Assembly (NCBI RefSeq): GCF_016654005.1 | Contig: NZ_JAEPWN010000015.1 | Coordinates: forward strand, 1 to 61,878 | From: Brevundimonas nasdae | Lineage (GTDB): Bacteria; Pseudomonadota; Alphaproteobacteria; Caulobacterales; Caulobacteraceae | DNA: 61,878 bases | Reading direction: 5' to 3' | In this document: in pieces, positions 8,241-17,063 of the stretch | How positions within the stretch are numbered: position 1 is the first letter of the stretch | Layout: each line of letters starts with the position of its first letter | Position numbers and translations under genes: made by a program | The notes under the pieces: generated by a model | Told to the model about the DNA's origin: nothing | Database searches by the model: none | The model's input: the letters and a program-made list of their open reading frames with translations, nothing else

Positions 8241-9770
8241 ATGCCCCCCTCTCCGTCCCCAAGAAACGGCTTCGCACTTGCCGCCGTATGTCTGTCGTCA
8301 CTTATGCTCGGGCTTGAGATCACCAGCATCCCATCCATCCTGCCGACGCTGGAAAACGTTCTGCCGGCCGATTTCAGGCAACTGCAATGGATCATGAACG
8401 CCTACACCATCGCCATGTGCGCTGTGCTGATGGCGATGGGCGCTCTAGGGGATCGTTTCGGCCGTAAGCGCGCCTTCATGTCCGGCGTCGCAGTCTTCGG
8501 CATCGCCTCACTAATCTGTGGCCTGGCGACCAGCGCGCCGCTTCTGATTGCCGCACGCTTCCTGCAGGGGCTCAGCGCCGCCGCCATGCTGGCATGTCAG
8601 GTGGCCATCCTGTCGCACCAATTTCGTGATGGCGCGGAGCGTGGCGGGGCCTTCAGCTGGTGGGGTGTCATCTTCGGCATCGGTCTAGGCTTCGGTCCGA
8701 TCGTCGGCGGGGCGATCATCACCCTGGCCAGTTGGAACTGGGTGTTTCTGATACACGTTGCGCTTGCGGCAACCACGTTGATCCTCGCCCAGAAAGGCAT
8801 CGAGGAATCCTCTGATCCCCACGCCACGAAGGTCGATCTTGCGGGGATGATCACATTGTCCATTACGGTGATCGGCAGCGTGTATCTGCTGACCCAGGGG
8901 CAAGAGCTGGGCCTGACCAGCCCAGCCGCCCTGACGATCCTGGCAATCAGCACATTGACCCTGATCCTGTTCATCATCGTGGAGACGCGCGCAAAGCGGC
9001 CGATGTTTGACTTCAGCGCCTTGCACATCCGCAAGTTGTCCGGCGCCCTGCTAGGATCCAGCGGGATGAACTTCAGCTTCTGGCCCTTCGTGGTCTACCT
9101 GCCGCTCTATCTGCACGCAGGCCTCGGCTATGACGCCATAGCAACAGGGTTGGCCATACTGGCCTATACGGTGCCGACCATCGTGGCCCCGCCCCTGGGG
9201 GAACGCCTGCTGCTGCGTCGCGGCCCGGGCCTGGTCATTCCGCTTGGCCTATTCACCATTGGCGCAGGTTTCGCCCTTCTGCACCTCGCCATCGCCAGTC
9301 GCCAGGCGAACTGGATGACCCTGCTCCCTGGCTGCATCATCGCGGGAACCGGTCTAGGACTGACCAACACCACCGTCACGAACACTACGACTGCAGCGGT
9401 TCCGCCAGAACGAGCCGGCATGGCTTCAGGCATGGATATGAGCGCACGATTCATCTCCCTGTCCGTGAACATCGCCTTGATGGGCCTGATCCTCTTGAGC
9501 GGCGTTCATACCCACCTCAGTCAGGCCCTGCCGCCAGTTTCGACGACCACACTGAAGACATTGGCTGACACCGTTGCGGCAGGAAACCTAGGCGTCGCCG
9601 AAACAAGCGGCTTGTCCGTCACCACAGCCCGCGACGCCCTGACCAACGGCGTCGCCTGGGCCACGCTTTACGGTGCCGCCTCAGCATGGGGGCTTTCGTT
9701 GCTCAGCTTCCTGACGTTCGGTGGCAGAAGAGCAGTTTTGAGGGGACATCCGAACCAAGAACTGGTCTGA
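8241..9770 (+). CDS. MFS transporter, DHA2 (EmrB/QacA-like) drug exporter
   Basis: 509 residues with about 14 predicted transmembrane segments. The first loop carries GALGDRFGRKRAFM, the MFS motif A, and the N-terminal half shows LQWIMNAYTIAMCAVLMAMG, a common DHA2-type segment, and a GFGPIVGGAI motif C-like stretch. It should be an inner-membrane proton-driven multidrug or metabolite exporter. Controlled in all likelihood by the divergent LysR gene. No HlyD-type adaptor lies beside it, so export would be to the periplasm unless a partner is elsewhere. The substrate is unknown. Confidence 0.92.
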   Translation: MPPSPSPRNGFALAAVCLSSLMLGLEITSIPSILPTLENVLPADFRQLQWIMNAYTIAMCAVLMAMGALGDRFGRKRAFMSGVAVFGIASLICGLATSAPLLIAARFLQGLSAAAMLACQVAILSHQFRDGAERGGAFSWWGVIFGIGLGFGPIVGGAIITLASWNWVFLIHVALAATTLILAQKGIEESSDPHATKVDLAGMITLSITVIGSVYLLTQGQELGLTSPAALTILAISTLTLILFIIVETRAKRPMFDFSALHIRKLSGALLGSSGMNFSFWPFVVYLPLYLHAGLGYDAIATGLAILAYTVPTIVAPPLGERLLLRRGPGLVIPLGLFTIGAGFALLHLAIASRQANWMTLLPGCIIAGTGLGLTNTTVTNTTTAAVPPERAGMASGMDMSARFISLSVNIALMGLILLSGVHTHLSQALPPVSTTTLKTLADTVAAGNLGVAETSGLSVTTARDALTNGVAWATLYGAASAWGLSLLSFLTFGGRRAVLRGHPNQELV

Positions 9771-10173
9771 CTTATGGCACTGATTACACAGATTTTCTCT
9801 GCAGAGGGTAAGACAAACGTCATTTTCCGGTCGAGGCGTCGCTGCGGCACCCTACTGAGGGTCAAGGGCTGGTAGAACCCGAATTTCGAATACCGCAGAC
9901 GCTTGGGCTCGCCGGAAGAAAGCACAGACAGTGCGTCTGCACAGACGCGCCGAACCAGCGCACTGCCGATACAAATCATGACACGTGCCTCGTCGCTTCA
10001 CCTAAGGATCAGGGCGAAAGACGACCAGCGCTTCTTGGGGCATCTACAACAGCCCCACGTCTCACACCCGAGCCCTTCCGGGTCAAAGCCGTCGTTCATG
10101 AGAAATCCGACCTTGTAGGATCGGATGACCTCGTCGGCTTTCGCGATACCGAAGCCCCTCGCCGAATTAGCCG
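9771..10173. other. Intergenic region, possible remnant of a small gene
   Basis: About 400 bases between the MFS and TonB genes. On the minus strand an uninterrupted frame from about 10165 down to a TGA near 10011 reads like protein (MNDGFDPEGLGCETWGCC and KKRWSSFALILR among others, cysteine- and glycine-rich), but no start codon with a ribosome site precedes it. It may be the end of a decayed gene. No RNA gene or clear terminator is seen. Confidence 0.3.
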
Positions 10174-10926
10174 TTACCTTCCCCGCATGAAGAACTCGAC
10201 CGGCATGGACAGGGTGATACGGTCGCCGGAGATTTCGGCGGGCGGCTTAGGCAGGGGTTGAGCGCGTTGAAGCAGAGCCAGCGCTTCACGGTCGAAGGCG
10301 GGCTGGCCTGAACTGCGTTCGATGACGGATGACAGCACCCTGCCTTCGCGATCCATGGTGAGACGGACATAGGCCACGCCCTGCAACCGCCTTGCACGGG
10401 CTTCTGGCGGATAGCGCTTCAGCCGCTCCAGATGCGCCAGCAGCCGCCCCTGCCAGGTGTCCGTCGCCGAAGAGGCGTTGGCGGCAGGCGGGGCTGAAAG
10501 TGTGGGCGGCGCCGTGGTTTCGGGTGCGGGCGTCGTCTGAAGCGGACGCGTGATGGAGGGCGGCGTCGAAGGCATGGCCAGCGGCTCCACGTCTGTCGGC
10601 GGCTGCGGCGTCTGAATCCGGGGCTGGATCGGCGCCCTCGGCCGGGCCTCTTTCACCGCCTCGACCTGTTTGGGCCCCGGCGGGTGTTCCGACGGCGGCT
10701 TGGGCAGGGCTTGAAGACGAAACAGTTCGATCTCGAACACCGCATCGGGCGGTTGAACGACGGGCGGCCGGTTGGCCCAATAGACACCTGCCAGGATCAG
10801 GGGCGAGGCGTGAAGAAACACCGAAACAGCGACGCCCGTTCCCAACCTGCCCCTGTGACTGCGCGAGCGGTTCGACAGGCGAAAGGAGCCGCTCGGCGTG
10901 GCGCCCTTCACGGTCTCAACCGCCAC
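10174..10926 (-). CDS. Energy transducer TonB
   Basis: 250 residues. A single N-terminal membrane anchor (about residues 30-50, GVAVSVFLHASPLILAGVYW), a proline-rich periplasmic spacer (many PP and Pro-Ala/Thr repeats, residues 55-150) and a C-terminal TonB domain with YPPEARARRLQGVAYVRL and FDREALALLQRA. TonB passes proton-motive energy from ExbB/ExbD to outer-membrane receptors. Last gene of the heme operon, 21 bp after the heme oxygenase gene, so it is probably a dedicated TonB for the fused receptor upstream. ExbB/ExbD are not in the window. Confidence 0.93.
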   Translation of the reverse strand: MAVETVKGATPSGSFRLSNRSRSHRGRLGTGVAVSVFLHASPLILAGVYWANRPPVVQPPDAVFEIELFRLQALPKPPSEHPPGPKQVEAVKEARPRAPIQPRIQTPQPPTDVEPLAMPSTPPSITRPLQTTPAPETTAPPTLSAPPAANASSATDTWQGRLLAHLERLKRYPPEARARRLQGVAYVRLTMDREGRVLSSVIERSSGQPAFDREALALLQRAQPLPKPPAEISGDRITLSMPVEFFMRGR

Positions 10927-10947
10927 AGGCCGATGCCTGCGCCCACC

Positions 10948-11538
10948 TCAGCGCAGGGCGGCATTGGCCAGCGCCTGAACTCGCGCGAAGGCCGCCTTGG
11001 CCCCGGCGACCGCGCGGCCTTCCTCTTCCGACGTCAGGACGGCCGCGTCCAGAGCTGTGGTGAACACGCGCCAATGGGCGGCAGGCCCCTCGCCGAACGG
11101 CGCCAGATGGCGCGCGCCATAATCGTCCGACAGACCCAGTTTGGCCGCCGCTTTTCGCAGCAGGGCCGCACCCAGGTTCGATCCTTCGGCCACATAGAGC
11201 CAGCCCAGCGCCGTGGCGGCATCGACCGACTGCTCGGACGGGAAGACCGGCGGCGTATCAACGAGCGGTTCTGACAGGCCAAGGTCGATCAGATCCTGCG
11301 CGATCAGCCCCAGACGACGGCGCTCGGCCAGGCCCGGCAGCAGGGCGATCAGGCCCGCGTCGTCATACAGCGCGTCAATGTCGCGGTGGAAGGCCCACTG
11401 CACGCCTGCGAAGCGGCCGTAGCCCTCCAGAGTATCGAAGGACGACGCCTCCATGATCGATTTGTCCAGCCGATCATGGGTGTCGTGGGTCAGAGCCTTC
11501 AGCCGCTTGGAACGGGGCAAGGCGATGAGATCGGTCAT
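10948..11538 (-). CDS. Biliverdin-producing heme oxygenase
   Basis: 196 residues. Family marks are a His-containing helix LKALTHDTHDRLDKSIM near the N-terminus (proximal heme ligand region) and LGWLYVAEGSNLGAALL around residue 110, matching the distal glycine-rich helix of bacterial HmuO/BphO-type heme oxygenases. The reaction cleaves heme to biliverdin, CO and iron in the cytoplasm, using NAD(P)H-derived electrons. Lies 15 bp after the receptor gene and before tonB, so the operon imports heme and frees its iron. No bacteriophytochrome gene is nearby, arguing for nutrition rather than chromophore supply. Confidence 0.88.
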   Translation of the reverse strand: MTDLIALPRSKRLKALTHDTHDRLDKSIMEASSFDTLEGYGRFAGVQWAFHRDIDALYDDAGLIALLPGLAERRRLGLIAQDLIDLGLSEPLVDTPPVFPSEQSVDAATALGWLYVAEGSNLGAALLRKAAAKLGLSDDYGARHLAPFGEGPAAHWRVFTTALDAAVLTSEEEGRAVAGAKAAFARVQALANAALR

Positions 11539-11553
11539 GTCTCAATCTCCCAA

Positions 11554-14500
11554 TCAGAAGCGGTAGCTGAAGCCGATACGCACAGTGTGCATGTCAGCGT
11601 CAGTGCGGCTCTTGCGACCGTTGATGATGTTCGCTGACCCGGTCTTGGTCACGAACTCGCCGATCGGCCAGCCGTTGTCGTCGAACACCAGATCGCCCGT
11701 CACAGGGTCGCGCTTGAACTCATAGCTCGACGTGTCCGGCCCGACCCCAGCGCGCGCCTGATCGAAGTCGAAGCCGCCCTTGCCGAAGTCGGCGTACAGA
11801 TATTCGGCGCGGAACGACCAGTGCTCGCCGATGGCGCGCTCAACGCCGCCGCCCAGGGCCCAGCCGGAGCGGTTCGCCTTGGATGTCTCGCGGAATGCGA
11901 CGCGGACATTGTCCCCTTCCTGATCGCTGCGATACTGGGTCCGGTTCTGGGTTTCGCGCAGGAAGGCCGGTCCGCCGGTGAGGTAGATCAGCGATCGCCC
12001 GAACGAATAACCGACACGACCCCGCAGGCTGGCGAACCAGTCCCAGCTGTATTCCGCGCTGGATTCCAGACGCTTGTAGAAGACCAGATTGTCAAGGTCG
12101 GGGTCCGTGACCAGGACGCTGGAGCCGCTTTCCAGCGCACCGGTCATGACATCTGCCTCGACGCCCAGGACGATGTTGTTTCGAATCTGCCAGTTGACCC
12201 CGCCGAAGACGCCGACCGTGGCGTTATGCATCCGCTCATCGACCAGACCTCCGTCGACGGAGGCGCCGAACCGATCGGTGATGCACCCCTGCTCACGCCC
12301 GAAACCATGCCCCATGCTCAGGCCCGCATAGGCGCCGCTCCAGTCCAAGGCCTCTTCATTGCCACGGCCGGAGAACCAGTTTGCAGGCCAGTCAAAACCG
12401 CTAGCGCCGATCTGGCCCGTCAGGCCGATGCGGAAGGTGCGGCCCGGTGCGGGAATGACGCCCAGGCTGAGCGGCTCGATATAGTATCGGTCCGTCAGGT
12501 TCTCGACGCTCCAGTCCAGCGTCAGGCCCTGGCCCAGTTTATATCGCCCTGTCAGGTCAGCGGTCGTATAGGCCTTCCACGGAATGGCGGAGAGAAGCGG
12601 CGCAAAACCGCTGTCGGTGGGCTCGAAGGCGGCGGCGCGTTCGCCACGATAAATCAGGCGCGCACCGAGGTTCATCCGGTCATGCAGGAAGTCGCGGCTG
12701 ACGGTCAGATTGGCCGCAAACTCGGGCGGGATGTAGTTTGTGGCGTAGTCCGAGGCCAATGAACTGGACAGGCAGGATTCGCCCGGACGGCAGAAGGAGA
12801 CCTTGTCATACCAGGTGGCGCCCGCGTCGATGTTCAGGCTGCCGATACGGTAGCTGGCGCTGGCCTCGACGCCGCTGAACTTGGCGCGGTCGATGTTGTA
12901 CATCTGCATCGAGAAGCTTTTGCGGATGTAGCGGCGGGCGATGTAATCGCGGATGTCGTTGTCGAACCACACCAGCTTCAAGCCCAGTTGGTCATCCGCC
13001 GTGAACAGATTGGCGCGGGTGTAGTTGGCCCCGATCTCCCAATTGCGCGCCTCTTCACCGTGCAGGTCAGGGTTGGCGATCATAAAGAAGCCGGCGGTCG
13101 CCTCCATCAGGGACGGCAGACGCGAAGCCTGCTTGTAGGTGGCGAACACCTGCCAGCCGTCGGCGGGCATGACGGTGGCGCCCAGCGAGAAGCTGAAGGC
13201 GTCCTCGTTTCGATCCAAGATCGCGGAGTAGAAGTTCGTGCCGCTCTGTTTGTCCTTGAGCCAATACTCCTGATATCGCAGTCCGCCGTTCAGACGCAGC
13301 CAGTCAGTCGGGTCCAACTGCATCTGGGTGAATAGGCTGACTTCTTCGCGTTGCCCTTCACGGCCCGGCGTGCCCTGCCCGACCGGCGCCCAGGCCCCAT
13401 CCGGCCCCGTCTCTTCATTAAGATAGGAGACGCCGTAGTCCGCTGAAAACAGACCGAGCGGCGTGCTCAGGATCGAACCGTTGGACACATCAGCGCCGAA
13501 CGTATCGACATAGCGCCGCACCACCGGCGTGTTGATGATGGCTGCCGAGCTTTCGTGCAACTGGGTGAACCACAGGTTCGACTTTAGATCGATCAGAGCG
13601 TTTTCAGGGTTCCAGCGATGACGCACGGTGAACCGGTTCAGGCTGGTTTCTGACGGCACGCCACGCTGGCTGACCGTGCCGCCCTCATAGACTTCTGATG
13701 GATAGTTTTCGCTGAACTGGCTCCAATAGCCGCCATAGCCCAGTTCCACCGTGTGATCGGGCGCGGGGCGGATCGTCGCCTTCAGCATTACGGATTCCGT
13801 GTTGCTGGCGGTGTTCAGAACCTCTTCGCCGCCGACGAAGGGGGTCGATCCGGCAGATTCGTAAAAGCCTGCCGCGCTGGCGCAGAGTTCCGCCAGATAA
13901 CCGTTCGCCTGTCCCGAGGCGCAGTAGGCCGACGGCGCGCTCGCTCGTTTGGGCGCGCCGTCGCCATTCGTGCCCGCATGATAGTTGCCCGTGCGGCGGA
14001 AGGCGTAGCCCGCGACCAGGTCCATCCAGTCGCTTTTGCGGGCGAAGACCAGACTGCCTGATCCAGCAGTTGGATCAAGGAAGGTCGGGCGGTCGGTTCC
14101 GCGCAGCGCCGCCAGCGGCTTCTGCCGGGAGTAGTTGGACACCAACAGATTGGTCCGCTCGGTGCTGCCGGGCTGAGACGTGTTGTTTGACACTGAAAGA
14201 CGGAAGCGCAGGCCCGTGTCGCTGCCCTCTGGCACGATATCGTCAGCCTTCAGCGTGGTCATGCTGACCGAACCGCCGATGCCGCCCGCAACGGCGTTGC
14301 CCATCGCCGGGCCTTTTTCGATGGCGATGCTGCTGATGAAGTCCGGATCGATGAAGGTGCGGTTGCTGGTGCCCTGATAGCCCCGATAAACGGTCGTGCC
14401 GTTCAGTGAACCGTCAACGGTGACCGGCACCCGGCCCTGCCCCTGCATGCCGCGTATGTTGACATCCAGACTGCCGCTGCTGGTCGCTTCTCCCGACAAA

Positions 14501-15054
14501 ACGCCAGTGACGTTCTTCAACACATCAGCGGGCGTCGTGCCCGGATAGGCCTCCAGCGCATCGCGGGAGATCACGCTGACGGAACCCGCCGTCGTATAGA
14601 TAGACGAGGCCACACCATCCCATCCGGCCGCGGCGCCGTTGCCGCCGCTCTGCGCCGCACCCGTTACGCCCTCAACCCGAACCGCGCCCAACTGAATGAC
14701 CCCGTCCGCCGCCTGTGGTGCAAGCTCCAGCCGCACCGTGTCCACACTCGTGAAGCGATAGGTCAGGCCCGTCCCGGCCAGCAGGCGCGACAGGCCTTCG
14801 CTGGGCGCAAACCGCCCCGACACGCCCGGCGACGTGGCATTGGGAAGCGACGCCCCATAGACGATGTCCACGCCGGTCGCGCGGCTGAAGGCCGTCAGAG
14901 CCGAGCCGACGGGCTGGGCCGGGATGTTCAGGCTGACGTGGCCTGCCGCCTGGGCATAGACCGGCGTCGCATGGGTCAGCGCCGCCCCGACAGCCGTGGC
15001 GCCCATCAGCAGGGCAAAACGGAGTCTGTGGCGGCCGTTCAGGATGGTTTTCAT
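11554..15054 (-). CDS. TonB-dependent heme/hemoprotein receptor with STN domain and a fused C-terminal opacity-type beta-barrel
   Basis: 1166 residues, several hundred more than usual. In order: signal peptide (to about residue 35), STN signalling domain (LNIPAQPVGSALTAFSRATG to about residue 105), plug (VSVISRDALEAYPGTTPADV, then GGIGGSVSM), and a 22-strand-type barrel ending normally at GRTFRIGLTGQI near residue 887. About 263 further residues (904-1166) begin DWSGAYAGLSMGHGF and end TVRIGFSYRF, with WFASLRGRVGYSFG and WALGGGVERAIGEHWSFRAE between. That is a complete opacity/Omp25-like small barrel pattern. The STN domain fits signalling to the upstream FecR/sigma pair; heme oxygenase next door suggests heme as ligand. 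The tail could also be a docking domain. Confidence 0.9.
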   Translation of the reverse strand: MKTILNGRHRLRFALLMGATAVGAALTHATPVYAQAAGHVSLNIPAQPVGSALTAFSRATGVDIVYGASLPNATSPGVSGRFAPSEGLSRLLAGTGLTYRFTSVDTVRLELAPQAADGVIQLGAVRVEGVTGAAQSGGNGAAAGWDGVASSIYTTAGSVSVISRDALEAYPGTTPADVLKNVTGVLSGEATSSGSLDVNIRGMQGQGRVPVTVDGSLNGTTVYRGYQGTSNRTFIDPDFISSIAIEKGPAMGNAVAGGIGGSVSMTTLKADDIVPEGSDTGLRFRLSVSNNTSQPGSTERTNLLVSNYSRQKPLAALRGTDRPTFLDPTAGSGSLVFARKSDWMDLVAGYAFRRTGNYHAGTNGDGAPKRASAPSAYCASGQANGYLAELCASAAGFYESAGSTPFVGGEEVLNTASNTESVMLKATIRPAPDHTVELGYGGYWSQFSENYPSEVYEGGTVSQRGVPSETSLNRFTVRHRWNPENALIDLKSNLWFTQLHESSAAIINTPVVRRYVDTFGADVSNGSILSTPLGLFSADYGVSYLNEETGPDGAWAPVGQGTPGREGQREEVSLFTQMQLDPTDWLRLNGGLRYQEYWLKDKQSGTNFYSAILDRNEDAFSFSLGATVMPADGWQVFATYKQASRLPSLMEATAGFFMIANPDLHGEEARNWEIGANYTRANLFTADDQLGLKLVWFDNDIRDYIARRYIRKSFSMQMYNIDRAKFSGVEASASYRIGSLNIDAGATWYDKVSFCRPGESCLSSSLASDYATNYIPPEFAANLTVSRDFLHDRMNLGARLIYRGERAAAFEPTDSGFAPLLSAIPWKAYTTADLTGRYKLGQGLTLDWSVENLTDRYYIEPLSLGVIPAPGRTFRIGLTGQIGASGFDWPANWFSGRGNEEALDWSGAYAGLSMGHGFGREQGCITDRFGASVDGGLVDERMHNATVGVFGGVNWQIRNNIVLGVEADVMTGALESGSSVLVTDPDLDNLVFYKRLESSAEYSWDWFASLRGRVGYSFGRSLIYLTGGPAFLRETQNRTQYRSDQEGDNVRVAFRETSKANRSGWALGGGVERAIGEHWSFRAEYLYADFGKGGFDFDQARAGVGPDTSSYEFKRDPVTGDLVFDDNGWPIGEFVTKTGSANIINGRKSRTDADMHTVRIGFSYRF

Positions 15055-15149
15055 TTGCGCCCCTGGTGCATGTCGGCAGGCGCGTCACCTGCCCTCGACT
15101 GTAGAGACGGGCGACGGGGCGATTTGTCAGGTGCGAATGCGATTTATTT

Positions 15150-16148
15150 TCATATAAACCGAACGACGGTCAAGCCGGGCATCAGGCGCGTGACACGCAT
15201 CGGCGTCACTTCCGCCAATCGATCCAGGCCCTGCGCCGCATCCTCGACACCCAGGGTCAAGGTCACCGGCAGATCAGCCGCCACCTTGTCCAGAATGACA
15301 GTGCGCCCGCCAGTCCAGCGATCCAGCGTCGCGGCGACCATGCCCAGGGGCCGGTTCACAAAGTCCAGACGTCCCTCGCGCCACGCCAGAACCGACGGGT
15401 CGGCGACCTGCACCCGCCCCGGTCCGCTCGCGCCATAGCTCAGGCTTTCACCCTCAGAAACACGCGCCTTGCCGCCCCTGGCGTTGACACGCACAGCATG
15501 TTCGGTGACCGACACCTCGGCCCCCTCGCCGTTCAGTGCGACGGAAAAAGCAGTGCCCAGAGCCGTGGTCGATCCCCCGGCCGCCTCGACGACAAAAGGA
15601 CGGTTCGGATCAGGCGCAACCTGAAACCAAGCCTCGCCCTCCAGCAGGCGGATCCTGCGCCTGCCCTCAGAAAAATCCGTCGCCAGGGCCGTGGCGGTCG
15701 ACAGTTCGATCCGTGATCCATCGGCCAGAATGACAGTGCTGCGCTCGCCAGCACTTGTGCGTTGGTCCGCGAACGGGTGCGCGCCCAGAAACAGCCGCCC
15801 GGCGCCCGCAACCAAGACGACCGCAGCCCCTGCGCTCACAGCCCCCTGCAGGACCGCGCGGCGACCGACCGTCGCTGCTGGGCGCGCCAGACTGGGCAGA
15901 TGCCCAGACGCCCCCCACAACTGCTGAAGCCGAGCATAGGCGGCGGCGTGGCGGGGATCGGCGTCTCGCCATGCCTCGAACGCGGGCCGCGCCTGCGCAT
16001 CGGTCGGGTCTTCATGCAGGGTCACGAACCAGCGCGTCGCCTCGGCCATGACCGGTTCGACGTCGTCGTGCAAAGCGGTACTCGGCTTAGGTCGGGTCAC
16101 AGGCCTGTTCTTCCTTGAAGGCGCGCGCCACGCCGGCCTCCCAGACAT
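15150..16148 (-). CDS. FecR-type anti-sigma / signal-relay protein
   Basis: 332 residues. The N-terminal cytoplasmic part has the FecR N-terminal pattern (AEATRWFVTLHEDPTDAQ, FEAWRDADPRHAAAYARLQ), then one membrane segment (about 100-122, GAVSAGAAVVLVAGAGRLFL) and a periplasmic FecR domain (DGSRIELSTATALATDFS, RRIRLLEGEAWFQVAPD, and RPFVVEAAGG). It should hold the ECF sigma factor until the receptor's STN domain signals ligand occupancy. Lies 24 bp after the sigma gene and 95 bp before the receptor gene; that gap probably holds the sigma-dependent promoter. A methionine at residue 34 is an alternative start. Confidence 0.92.
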   Translation of the reverse strand: MSGRPAWRAPSRKNRPVTRPKPSTALHDDVEPVMAEATRWFVTLHEDPTDAQARPAFEAWRDADPRHAAAYARLQQLWGASGHLPSLARPAATVGRRAVLQGAVSAGAAVVLVAGAGRLFLGAHPFADQRTSAGERSTVILADGSRIELSTATALATDFSEGRRRIRLLEGEAWFQVAPDPNRPFVVEAAGGSTTALGTAFSVALNGEGAEVSVTEHAVRVNARGGKARVSEGESLSYGASGPGRVQVADPSVLAWREGRLDFVNRPLGMVAATLDRWTGGRTVILDKVAADLPVTLTLGVEDAAQGLDRLAEVTPMRVTRLMPGLTVVRFI

Positions 16149-16172
16149 AGAGACGAATGACCCTGCTGAATG

Positions 16173-16676
16173 TCAGGGTTCTGGATCGAAATCGGTTTCG
16201 GCGGCGATCTGGATAGCCAGGAGGGCTCGCGTCATATGCTCGTGCACAGTCTGGCGTGACGTGCCCAACCGACGCCCGATCTCTGCAAACGACAAACCCT
16301 CGATGCGCGACAGGCGAAAGACCTCCCTCGGTCGGGCCGGCATGGCCGCCATGATCCGATCCATGCGCAGCAACTCCGTGCGGGTGATCAGCGCAGACTC
16401 AGGATCAGGTCGCGCCTCCGCCACCCGCTCCATCACCGCCTCGTCCACCTTGACCTCGACCATGGAGGCGGCCCGGCGACGATGATCGATCACCAGATTG
16501 CGGGCGATGCGGAACAGATAACTCCGCACATTCTCGACAGCGCCTCGATCGCTCCGCGTCGCCGCCGCCATCCGCGCCCAGCTCTCCTGGGCGATATCCT
16601 CTGCGTCCTGACGGTTGCTGACCTTGCCCCGCACATAGGTCTGCAATCGACGATCAGCCTCGTCGATTTCACGCAT
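16173..16676 (-). CDS. ECF (FecI-like) RNA polymerase sigma factor
   Basis: 167 residues from ATG 16676; a TTG at 16700 would add eight. Region 2 is seen in RQDAEDIAQESWARM and YLFRIARNLVIDHRR, and region 4 in REVFRLSRIEGLSFAEIGRR followed by GTSRQTVHEHMTRAL. This is the FecI group, paired with the FecR-like gene just downstream. It should direct transcription of the receptor, heme oxygenase and tonB genes when heme binds outside. It resembles heme-responsive HurI/HurR-type circuits by gene order. The upstream gap contains an iron-box-like palindrome. Confidence 0.93.
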   Translation of the reverse strand: MREIDEADRRLQTYVRGKVSNRQDAEDIAQESWARMAAATRSDRGAVENVRSYLFRIARNLVIDHRRRAASMVEVKVDEAVMERVAEARPDPESALITRTELLRMDRIMAAMPARPREVFRLSRIEGLSFAEIGRRLGTSRQTVHEHMTRALLAIQIAAETDFDPEP

Positions 16677-16700
16677 TGGCAATGGAAAGCAGGGCGGCAA

Positions 16701-17063
16701 GTCAGACTAAATCCAGCGCCCGATGAAGCAAGGCCGGTGCGTGATTACCCTTCTTGCGAACCAATCGCAACGCCAAACATGCCAATGATTTCCCACCATT
16801 TAATGACCATGAACAATGGCCCCCAAAACAACAGTGGAAGCTAATTGATGGTGGTGGAACCTAGACAACGACCTAGTCAATCAAAACGACCGTTCAGATT
16901 TCCAAGTTATTTGATCAGACTTTAGCGGCGGGACGGCCCCACGGCCCAAGGCTGCATGAGATGGACCTGTCGCCGCGCGATCTGTTGCTGGTACAGACAC
17001 GCGACGTACAGACCCTGTTGGCCGTCGGCGAAGAGGCCCTGCACAGTGCCGCCGTACAAATAT
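16701..17063. other. Intergenic region upstream of the sigma gene
   Basis: About 360 AT-richer bases. The part near 16750-16900 should hold the sigma-gene promoter. Positions 16961-17059 read on the plus strand as a protein-like start (MDLSPRDLLLVQTRDVQTLL), and the minus strand there is also open, so a decayed gene fragment is possible. I cannot assign it to a family. No terminator hairpin is evident after the hydrolase gene ending at 17064. Confidence 0.35.
16754..16770. promoter_or_regulatory. 17-bp palindrome upstream of the ECF sigma gene, possible iron-regulator box
   Basis: TTGCGA-ACCAA-TCGCAA is a perfect 6-bp inverted repeat around five bases, 78 bp upstream of the sigma start. Alphaproteobacterial Fur/Mur boxes share TGCAA-like inverted halves of this size, and iron control of a FecI-type gene is usual. 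Assignment to Fur is inference. Confidence 0.4.
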
